From positions 1 through 20,339 of IMG/VR virus record IMGVR_UViG_3300032291_000037: DNA of 20,339 nt. One strand, 5' to 3'. Made by a program: the position numbers and the translations under genes. Source of the DNA: a virus. Shown here piece by piece: positions 12,175 to 19,138 of the stretch. How positions within the stretch are numbered: the first letter of the stretch is position 1; every line of letters begins with the position of its first letter. The notes under the pieces are model-generated. The model did not search any database. It was not told the origin of the DNA and saw nothing but the letters and a program-made list of their open reading frames with translations.

Positions 12175-14106
12175 ATGCCACTCCAAAAACTCCAGTTCCG
12201 GCCCGGTGTAAACCGAGAGTCCACCACCCTTGCCAATGAAGGCGGTTGGTTTGAAAGCGACAAAGTGCGCTTTCGCTCGGGCTCGGCGGAGAAAATTGGC
12301 GGCTGGGTTGCCGACACTGGCACATCTAATGCTGCGCTGGCTCCTCCTACGGGTTCGTTCTGGGGTACTTGCCGGTCTTTGTGGAACTGGATCACGCTGT
12401 CTAGCTACAACCTGTTGGGCGTTGGCACAAACCTCAAGTTCTATATCCAGAACGGCACTGGCGGCACTTTTTACGACATCACCCCAATTCGCAGCACCAC
12501 GGCTGCTGGTGATGTAACTTTTGCCGCCACCAACGGCTCAACCACCCTGACAGTTACCGATGCCGCGCACGGAGCGCAGGCTGGAGACTTTGTTACATAC
12601 AGTGGCGCGGTCAGCCTTGGCGGGGTAATTACCGCCACCGTGCTTAATAAAGAGTATCAAGTAGCGTCCGTCACCAGCAATAACGTCTACACAATCACCT
12701 CTACCGTTGCAGCAAACGCTTCGGATGTTGGTAATGGCGGCAGCGCTACCGTTGGTGCGTACCAAATCACAACCGGCTCGGATGTTTCTACAGTCAGCGT
12801 GGGTTGGGGTTCCGGCGGCTGGGGCGGTATAAACACAGGGTATACAAGCACAGGTTGGGGCTCACCCTCTCCCGCCGGTGTTGGTTTTGGTACTCAGCTT
12901 CGGTTGTGGAGTCAGTCTAACTATGGCGAGGACTTAATTTTTAATCCAAGGGGTGGTGGCCTGTATTTGTGGGAGGTTAACGCCAACCCAAACATTTTTG
13001 ACCGGGGTACTCTGCTGACCACGGGGGACACCCCAGACTTTTGCAACGTAGTTATGGTGTCGGACGCCTCACGTTTTGTCATTGGTTTTGGTGTAAACGA
13101 CTACGGTTCCGCCGTACAAAACCCAATGTTGATACGCTGGTCAGATCAAGAAGATTACACGCAGTGGACACCGGCTATTACCAATCAAGCGGGTAGCTAC
13201 CAACTTAGCCACGGTTCGCAGATCGTAACCGCCATGCAGGCTCGGCAGGAGATTTTGGTCTGGACAGACTCCGCGATTTATTCCATGCAGTATCTGGGCG
13301 CTCCGTTTGTCTGGGGTTTTCAGCTTCTTGCCGACAACCTATCTATTGCCAGTCAGAACGCAGCGGCTACGGCCAACAACATCACGTACTGGATGGGTGT
13401 GGACAAGTTCTACATGTATTCCGGTCGCGTTGAAACGCTGCCCTGCACACTGCGCTCCTATGTTTACAACGACATCAATATGTCGCAAGCGTCCCAGTTC
13501 TTTGCTGGCACAAACGAGGGGTTCAATGAGGTCTGGTGGTACTACTGCTCGGCCAATTCCGACACCATCGACAAGTACGTGGTGTACAACTACCTTGAGC
13601 GCATCTGGTACTACGGCACGTTAAACCGCACTGCTTGGCTGGACAGTCCTCTGCGTGTGGAGCCTATGGCGACCACCTACGGCAATCAGCTTGTGTATCA
13701 CGAGACTGGTGTGGATGACGGCACGACCAACCCACCTTCACCAATTACTGCGTATGTGCAGTCTTCGGACTTTGACATCGGGGATGGGCACAACTTTGGG
13801 TTTGTCTGGAGGCTCATCCCTGACGTGACGTTTGACGGCTCCACGGTTAATGCTCCTGCGCTGGACTTCACGGTCCGACCTCGGCAGTTCCCCGGCTCCA
13901 ACTACGGCAACTCAAACAATCCCGAAGTGGTGAGCACTGTGAGCTACGCCGGACAACGTACGTACAACGTACAGCAATTTACCGAACAGGTCTATGTCAG
14001 GATTCGGGGGCGTCAGATGGCGTTCAAAGTTGGCTCTGACACGCTCGGCACAGCTTGGCAGCTTGGGGTTCCCCGTATTGAAGTACGACCAGACGGCAGA
14101 AGGTAA
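12175..14106 (+). CDS. Tail nozzle / DNA-stabilisation-type virion protein (P22 gp10- or T7 gp12-like role)
   Basis: A 643-residue beta-rich protein. The start MPLQKLQFRPGVNRESTTLANEGGWFESDKVRFR is a strongly conserved pattern in this family. Residues about 113-198 look like an inserted beta domain (TFAATNGSTTLTVTDAAHGAQAGDFVTYSG ...). It is followed by a Gly/Trp-rich loop at about 208-232. The core continues with WSDQEDYTQWTP, HGSQIVTAMQARQEILVWTDSAIYSMQY, YWMGVDKFYMYSGRVETLPC, NEVWWYY-type strands and RTAWLDSPL. These repeated strands suggest a beta-propeller-like platform closing the tail, as in podovirus nozzle proteins. It sits after the lysis cassette, an order known in some phages. The ribosome binding site is weak (GGGAAAATG). 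Confidence 0.78.
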   Translation: MPLQKLQFRPGVNRESTTLANEGGWFESDKVRFRSGSAEKIGGWVADTGTSNAALAPPTGSFWGTCRSLWNWITLSSYNLLGVGTNLKFYIQNGTGGTFYDITPIRSTTAAGDVTFAATNGSTTLTVTDAAHGAQAGDFVTYSGAVSLGGVITATVLNKEYQVASVTSNNVYTITSTVAANASDVGNGGSATVGAYQITTGSDVSTVSVGWGSGGWGGINTGYTSTGWGSPSPAGVGFGTQLRLWSQSNYGEDLIFNPRGGGLYLWEVNANPNIFDRGTLLTTGDTPDFCNVVMVSDASRFVIGFGVNDYGSAVQNPMLIRWSDQEDYTQWTPAITNQAGSYQLSHGSQIVTAMQARQEILVWTDSAIYSMQYLGAPFVWGFQLLADNLSIASQNAAATANNITYWMGVDKFYMYSGRVETLPCTLRSYVYNDINMSQASQFFAGTNEGFNEVWWYYCSANSDTIDKYVVYNYLERIWYYGTLNRTAWLDSPLRVEPMATTYGNQLVYHETGVDDGTTNPPSPITAYVQSSDFDIGDGHNFGFVWRLIPDVTFDGSTVNAPALDFTVRPRQFPGSNYGNSNNPEVVSTVSYAGQRTYNVQQFTEQVYVRIRGRQMAFKVGSDTLGTAWQLGVPRIEVRPDGRR

Positions 14107-14108
14107 GC

Positions 14109-14381
14109 ATGAGCAACCCCTTAGTACGCGCTCCGCGCTTGCCGACTGCACCGGTTGAGTACGATGCTCAATTTATGGCAGCGTTGCTTAACGCTTTGCG
14201 TCTGTACTTCAATCAATTGGACAACCCCGGCGCTATGCAGGGTTCCAGCTTGAACTTAGATTTAAACACGCTCCCAACTGACGCCGATCTGGCTACTTTA
14301 AGGCTTGGCGATGTGTACAGAGACACGCAGGATGGCGTGCAAGCTACGAGTCAAATGCTTCGCATAAAGACATCATTATGA
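14109..14381 (+). CDS. Small conserved virion protein, 90 aa
   Basis: A 90-residue protein; AAGG at 14100-14103 precedes ATG 14109. The N-terminus LVRAPRLPTAPVEYDAQFMAALLNALRLYFNQLDNPG is a pattern recurrent in aquatic podovirus-like phages (P-x-x-P-x-E-Y-D ... L-L-x-x-L-R-L-Y-F-N-Q-L-D-N). The C-terminal part (RLGDVYRDTQDGVQATSQMLRIK) contains a short GDVYRD strand pair also common in phage virion proteins. Directly following the nozzle-type gene, it may be a tail-tip or trimeric accessory protein (inference). It ends in TGA at 14379-14381. The following 34-base gap is the longest in the window. Confidence 0.75.
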   Translation: MSNPLVRAPRLPTAPVEYDAQFMAALLNALRLYFNQLDNPGAMQGSSLNLDLNTLPTDADLATLRLGDVYRDTQDGVQATSQMLRIKTSL

Positions 14382-14415
14382 TAAACTCGACCCACCCCCG
14401 ATTTCAGAGGATTCC

Positions 14416-16386
14416 ATGAACCAACAATCTGCACAAGGACTCGCTTCGCTTGGTCGCGGACCGGACTCCATGCTGGTCCACATGGCCCCCGGGGAAGTAA
14501 AAAGCCTCCAGCAACTTGCGATGGCTCACGGCGGTTCTCTCACAATCAACCCAGAAACAGGTCTGCCAGAGGCAGGCTTTCTGTCGTCTCTGCTGCCCAT
14601 GCTTATTGGCGGGGGCTTGACCGTCGCTTCTGGGGGCGCTTTATCTCCCCTTATGGCTGGCTTGATAACCGGCGGCGGTTACGGACTGGCTACAGGCAGT
14701 CTGAAAAAAGGTCTAATGGCTGGCTTTGGCGCTTATGGTGGTGCTGGTCTTGGTTCTGCTCTTGCGGGTGCGGGGGCTACACAAGGACTTATAGCCGGAA
14801 ATGCGGCCTCTCAAACGGCTATGGGGAGTGCGGCCAACGCTAAAGATTTGCTATTGGCCCGAGGGGCTGAAACCGCCGCGCCGGGTATGTTTGGAAACGC
14901 AGCAGCTAATTTTAGCAACGCGGGTGCTGGCATTACAGGGCTAGGTTCTGAAGCTGGCCGTAACGCTTTTATGTCCCAAATTGGCGGGGCTAAAGGTTTG
15001 GGTATGGCTGGACTCGCGGCAGCGGCTCCAATGATGATGCAAACAACTACCCAACAGCCAGAGATTAAGTCTGACGCCAATATGGGTCAGCGATATAAGT
15101 TTGATGCCGGAGCGCTGACGCCCACACCTCCCCCTGACGTGCCCGGGTATAACAACCAAGGCCAAAACTTTGGTAAAGAACGGCAGTATTTCAACCCGAT
15201 GTACAGGCCAATTGACAACGACGCGGCTAGAAAGCTATACGGTTTTGCATCCGGCGGGCCAGTAGAAGCCATGTCCGACGCAAATTCAATTGGCATGAAC
15301 ACTGGCTACCCACAGGCCGATATAACTACAGGCGCATACGCAACTCCGTACCAACAACCAATCAGCCGAGATATGCTTCCTTACGCTGGCCAACCGCAAT
15401 TTGCCGAAGGCGGCGAAGTTGACAGCTATACCTACGACCCCGTTACGCAGATGTACACCAAGAAGGGTGGCGAGGGAGCCACGATGGTTTCGCCTGTTGG
15501 TGGTATTTCTGGGGCCAGTGCTGGTGGCGTTGACGCAGTTCAAAGTGGTTGGGACAAAATGAGCGATGCTGAAAAAGCCGCTTATTACGCTGAAAACCCA
15601 ACAATGGCGGGCATTACTCAGTTAGGCCAAAAAGGTTTTGGGCTTACCTCAGCAGGTATGGCCCAAAATTATTTATTCCCAGAATTTGTTGAAAGAATGA
15701 GTACTATAGCGCGTGGATACGACCCAGCCAATCTTTCGTACGGGGGCGGGTCAAGGGCCGAACAAAACGCACTGCAAGCCGCCATGAGCAGTCCGAATAC
15801 AGGGGTGGGTATCCCCGGCGAGTCCGCAGGCATAGGTGAAGGCATTGGCGGTGGAGACATCAGCGGTCAAAGCGAAGGCACTCCTGCGCTGGCCCAAGGC
15901 GGTATCGCTAATCTTGGGGACTACTCCGATGGCGGCAGACTTCTGCGTGGCCCCGGCGATGGCGTAGCGGAACTCCCTGACGGTGCCTTTGTTGTTCCGG
16001 CCAGAATAACCTCGGAGATCGGCAACGGGTCTACCAATGCAGGCGCACAAGAACTGTTTGCAATGGAACAACGACTTTTGGGCAAAAACGCACAGCCTGC
16101 AAATCTCGGTCGTTATTCCGGTGGCGGCAATCTCGTACGAGGCAAAGGCGACGGCGTTTCTGACAGCGTGCCAGCAACCATTGGCAAACGACAGCCAGCG
16201 CGTATTGCTGACGGCGAAACCATAATTTCACCACAAGCGGTTAAAAAACTAGGTAACGGCTCGACTGAGGCTGGTGCTCGTAAGCTGTACGCCATGATGG
16301 ACAGGGTTCAAAAAGCTCGTAAGAAGACAGTGGGTAAAGGCAAGGTAGCAGCTAACAGCCGCTCGGCTAAGTACCTACCCGCATGA
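14416..16386 (+). CDS. Large Gly/Ala-rich virion protein with duplicated C-terminal GxGDGV module (probable internal/ejection protein)
   Basis: A 656-residue protein; AGAGGA at 14404-14409 supports ATG 14416. Residues 13-56 (RGPDSMLVHMAPGEVKSLQQL, AMAHGGSLTINPETGLPEAGF) are a conserved N-terminal module. Residues about 57-215 are Gly/Ala/Leu-rich and hydrophobic, able to form membrane-active helices. The middle is Pro/Tyr/Gln-rich with A-x-G-G-x-V motifs (FASGGPV at 277, FAEGGEV at 329). Residues 499-554 and 563-631 are diverged copies of one module (GG-x-L-x-RG-x-GDGV ... GNGST-x-AGA-x-x-L-x-AM). Similar modules occur at the C-termini of tape-measure and other large virion proteins. It is probably packaged in the capsid or tail and delivered with DNA (inference). 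Confidence 0.75.
   Translation: MNQQSAQGLASLGRGPDSMLVHMAPGEVKSLQQLAMAHGGSLTINPETGLPEAGFLSSLLPMLIGGGLTVASGGALSPLMAGLITGGGYGLATGSLKKGLMAGFGAYGGAGLGSALAGAGATQGLIAGNAASQTAMGSAANAKDLLLARGAETAAPGMFGNAAANFSNAGAGITGLGSEAGRNAFMSQIGGAKGLGMAGLAAAAPMMMQTTTQQPEIKSDANMGQRYKFDAGALTPTPPPDVPGYNNQGQNFGKERQYFNPMYRPIDNDAARKLYGFASGGPVEAMSDANSIGMNTGYPQADITTGAYATPYQQPISRDMLPYAGQPQFAEGGEVDSYTYDPVTQMYTKKGGEGATMVSPVGGISGASAGGVDAVQSGWDKMSDAEKAAYYAENPTMAGITQLGQKGFGLTSAGMAQNYLFPEFVERMSTIARGYDPANLSYGGGSRAEQNALQAAMSSPNTGVGIPGESAGIGEGIGGGDISGQSEGTPALAQGGIANLGDYSDGGRLLRGPGDGVAELPDGAFVVPARITSEIGNGSTNAGAQELFAMEQRLLGKNAQPANLGRYSGGGNLVRGKGDGVSDSVPATIGKRQPARIADGETIISPQAVKKLGNGSTEAGARKLYAMMDRVQKARKKTVGKGKVAANSRSAKYLPA
15910..16308 (+). 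repeat. Tandem diverged duplication of a C-terminal protein module
   Basis: Copy 1 covers about 15910-16077 (56 codons) and copy 2 about 16102-16308 (69 codons). Both contain a GG-x-L-x-RG-x-GDGV start and a GNGST-x-AGA end. Copy 1 lacks the SDSVPA segment present in copy 2, and copy 2 has an extra TIGKRQPA-like insertion before the shared P-A-R-I. Confidence 0.7.
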
Positions 16387-16811
16387 ACATGTTTCTAGTC
16401 CCGATGGGACAGGTGTATGCAACGCTACCCGCGCTGATGCCCCACTTGGAAACTTCGGCGGAATGGACAAAAGGGCGTGCCGGGGTTGATGATCTTGTCA
16501 GGTTTATCGTCAACGGTCAGATGCAGTTGTGGGTGGTTGTGGAAGACAATACGATCTTGGGCCACACCATTACAGAGATTAAGCAGTACCCACAGTGCAA
16601 AATGCTGGTTGTCCAGTACTGCGCTATGGAGATAGGTACTCTGGAGAAGGTAGAAGATCACATGCAGGACTTGGCCGCAAGATTTGCCAAGGATGCAGGT
16701 TGCACTGGGATTGAATTTATTGGGCGTCCGGGGTGGCGCAACACAGCAAATAAGTACGGGTACACAACGCAGAGCGTGACGTATCAGAAGTTTTTTAAGG
16801 ATGAGCTATGA
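16383..16811 (+). CDS. GNAT acetyltransferase-like phage protein
   Basis: A 142-residue protein overlapping the previous stop by 4 bases (ATGA); ATG 16389 is an equally possible start. The order of elements fits a GNAT fold: an N-terminal helix pair (TLPALMPHLETSAEW), VDDLVRFIVNGQMQLWVVVED at about residues 35-55, a beta strand pair (LGHTITEIKQYP; MLVVQYC) and a C-terminal helix plus strand (LAARFAKDAGCTGIEFIGRPGW, then KYGYT). The acetyl-CoA loop Q/R-x-x-G-x-G/A is not clearly present, so catalytic activity is uncertain. This family is regularly encoded beside large ejection proteins in T7-like and aquatic phages, where it may be a virion component rather than a soluble enzyme (inference). 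Confidence 0.7.
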   Translation: MNMFLVPMGQVYATLPALMPHLETSAEWTKGRAGVDDLVRFIVNGQMQLWVVVEDNTILGHTITEIKQYPQCKMLVVQYCAMEIGTLEKVEDHMQDLAARFAKDAGCTGIEFIGRPGWRNTANKYGYTTQSVTYQKFFKDEL

Positions 16812-19129
16812 GCTATTCACGTCGGCAACTTTACGCATTTGGCGAACCCCTTGGAGATTCTGTCACTCGCAAAGAGGGTGGCCGGGTTGTTTATGGTGAT
16901 GGTGGCGGCTCACCTGCTCCATCTTCTTCACAGACTCAAGTTTCTGAACTGCCTGAGTGGGCTAGAGGCTACGCTAAAGACACGCTGGCTAAAGCTGGTG
17001 CCCTTACGGATTTAAGCCAGAACCCATACAAGCCTTACGAAGCCAACCGCATCGCTGGTTTCAGCCCTTTGCAGCAGCAAGCTCAACAGCAAGCCGCCGG
17101 TATGCAGACCTCTGGCCTGACGGGTCTTGGTGGGCAGTTGGCTGGCGCAGCCACGATGGGCGCTCTCGGTTCTCAATACGACCCAACACAGTTCCAAGCA
17201 GGCCAGTTTGGTGGGGACTCCGCACAGCAGTACATGTCTCCGTACATGCAGAATGTGGTCGATATTCAGCAGCGTGAAGCCCAACGCCAAGGCGACATTG
17301 CCGGTACGCAGCTAGCCAGTCAAGCAACCAAGTCCGGTGCTTTTGGTGGGGGCCGTCAGGCCATTATGCAGGCCGAGGCAGCGAGAAATTTAGCTACCCA
17401 AAAAGGCGACATCCAAGCTAGAGGTCTTCAGTCTTCCTACGAGCAGGCGCAAAACCAATTTAATGCAGACCAAGCTCGCCGCATGCAGGCGCAGCAGCTT
17501 TCGGAGCAGTCCAAACAATACGGCGCTGGCTACGGCATGCAGGGTCTCCAGACCGCGCTTCAGGGTGCTGGTCAAATGGGTACGCTCGGTGGTCAGCAGT
17601 TTGCTCAAGGCATGGACATCAACAAGCTCCAGTCAGCTTACGGCGGTCAACAGCAGGCGCTGGAACAACAAGGTCTGTCGCAAGCTTACCAAGACTTCCA
17701 AACCGCGCAGAACTATCCATACAAGCAGTTGGGCTTCATGTCCGACATGATCCGTGGTTTGCCGCTTGGTCAACAGTCCACCTCGCAGATATACGAAGCT
17801 CAACCCGGTATGGCTCAGCAGTTGGGCTCACTCGGCATGGCTGGCTATGGCCTGTCTAAGTTTATGGCCGAAGGCGGTATGGCTTACGCTGGCGGTGGCG
17901 GTGTAGACAGCGCTGAAAATGTAGCCGACATCGTTGGCTCACTGTCTCCAAAACAATTAGAGCAATCTCTGGCAGCAGCCCAAGCCCGTGGGGATACTGA
18001 GCAAATTAGAGCTATCCAAGACGAGATGGGCTTTCAGGCTTCGTTGAAGAACGGCTTGGCCAGTACTGTAACCCCCGATATGGCTGAGCGTATGGCTGGC
18101 GGCGGTGTTGTTGCGTTTGCTCGTGGTGGGTTGCAGGACACGCTAAAAAGTCTTTCCGCTTTGGGCGATAAAGAAATTACAAACACTCCCGAAGAACGGC
18201 AAGCTGGCATTACTGCGGCATTGCCCGGGATAAAAGCTATGTACGGTGAGAGCGCTCTGGCTCCTATAGCCAAAGAAATATCCGCAGAACGTAAAGCGCT
18301 TGATGCTAAAGGTGATATCCCCGCCGAAGCCTATTTTGCCGCAGCCGCAGGTATGTTGAAGGGTCGTGGCCTTGTTGCTGGGCTTGCTAACGCCGGTATT
18401 GAAGGGGGCCAAGCAGCCTCAAAAGCTAAAAAAGAAGCTCGTGAAGCTAGCCGCCTTCTGCGTGCCTCAGAAATTCAACTTGCCACTGCCGACCAGCAAC
18501 GTCAAGACGGACAGATTGCCAAGGCCGAAAACAGCTATGAGAAGGGCAAAGCATCAGCGGAGAAAGCTCTGGAGCGCACAATTGGTGTGAAGGAGAAAAT
18601 TGCTCAGTTGGAAACCACTATCCGGGGTCAAGATGTGCAAGCTGCTACCAGCGCAGCGGCGTCCGCAAAACCGACGGACTTGGACAAGCAGACTAAGATT
18701 CGTTACGCCGCCGCTCTGGAGGCTGGAGAACCCCCTAATGCCGCAACTATGTCTAAGGCTGCTCAACAAGCAGCAAGCGATCTGGGTCGATATCCGGGCG
18801 AAGCACGGGTAGAAGCTGCTGGGGCTAAGCTAGATCAGGGTGTTAGGGAGAAAGCGACTAAGGCCGTGGATGACGTAATTATGATGGACAAAAAGTACAG
18901 GGACTTGCAAAAAACAGATGCCCCTGCTGCTGAAAAATACCGTACTGAGAAAATTTTACGAGAAACAGCCCGCTTGATGGGTGGTTCTGGTGCTCCCGCT
19001 GCCGGTGCTCCCGCTGCCGGTGCTCCCGCTAAGCCGTCTATGCAAGTGTTTATGGACGCGGCGAGAAAAGCTAACCCCGGTGTTTCTGACGCAGATTTGG
19101 CGGCATACTACAACTCCAAGTACAAGTAA
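16808..19129 (+). CDS. Large Gln/Ala-rich virion protein (probable internal/ejection protein)
   Basis: A 773-residue protein; AAGGA at 16797-16801 and a 4-base overlap support ATG 16808. The N-terminus (RRQLYAFGEPLGDSVTRKEGGRVVYGDGGG) resembles a small separate protein of other phages, here fused. Residues about 45-340 are Gln/Gly/Ala-rich and helical, with AIMQAEAARNLATQKGDI and long Q-rich stretches. A-x-G-G motifs lie at 353-367 (MAEGGMAYAGGGGV) and 429-442 (MAGGGVVAFARGGL). Residues about 538-620 are strongly charged and probably coiled coil. An Ala/Pro/Gly repeat at 728-741 precedes a conserved C-terminus (FMDAARKANPGVSDADLAAYYNSKYK). There is no enzymatic motif. It is probably packaged and delivered with the genome (inference). 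Confidence 0.75.
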   Translation: MSYSRRQLYAFGEPLGDSVTRKEGGRVVYGDGGGSPAPSSSQTQVSELPEWARGYAKDTLAKAGALTDLSQNPYKPYEANRIAGFSPLQQQAQQQAAGMQTSGLTGLGGQLAGAATMGALGSQYDPTQFQAGQFGGDSAQQYMSPYMQNVVDIQQREAQRQGDIAGTQLASQATKSGAFGGGRQAIMQAEAARNLATQKGDIQARGLQSSYEQAQNQFNADQARRMQAQQLSEQSKQYGAGYGMQGLQTALQGAGQMGTLGGQQFAQGMDINKLQSAYGGQQQALEQQGLSQAYQDFQTAQNYPYKQLGFMSDMIRGLPLGQQSTSQIYEAQPGMAQQLGSLGMAGYGLSKFMAEGGMAYAGGGGVDSAENVADIVGSLSPKQLEQSLAAAQARGDTEQIRAIQDEMGFQASLKNGLASTVTPDMAERMAGGGVVAFARGGLQDTLKSLSALGDKEITNTPEERQAGITAALPGIKAMYGESALAPIAKEISAERKALDAKGDIPAEAYFAAAAGMLKGRGLVAGLANAGIEGGQAASKAKKEAREASRLLRASEIQLATADQQRQDGQIAKAENSYEKGKASAEKALERTIGVKEKIAQLETTIRGQDVQAATSAAASAKPTDLDKQTKIRYAAALEAGEPPNAATMSKAAQQAASDLGRYPGEARVEAAGAKLDQGVREKATKAVDDVIMMDKKYRDLQKTDAPAAEKYRTEKILRETARLMGGSGAPAAGAPAAGAPAKPSMQVFMDAARKANPGVSDADLAAYYNSKYK
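18989..19030 (+). repeat. 15-bp tandem repeat, 2.8 copies
   Basis: GGTGCTCCCGCTGCC occurs twice (18989-19003, 19004-19018) and a third time in 12 of 15 bases to 19030. It encodes the G-A-P-A-A linker before the C-terminal domain of the 773-aa protein and probably varies in copy number. Confidence 0.85.
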
Positions 19130-19138
19130 GGGTTCCTC

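Noticed and set aside
13953-13974. Short CGTACGTACAACGTAC repeat/palindrome
   Set aside because: Lies within conserved coding sequence of the nozzle-type gene and is explained by its codons; no independent evidence of a binding site.
14350-14390. Possible sigma70 promoter (TATGAT at 14377-14382)
   Set aside because: The expected -35 position reads AATGCT, far from TTGACA, and the site overlaps coding sequence; not enough for a call.
14382-14415. The largest gap between genes, checked for a terminator or small RNA
   Set aside because: Only 34 bases, no inverted repeat or T-run; it contains just a ribosome binding site.
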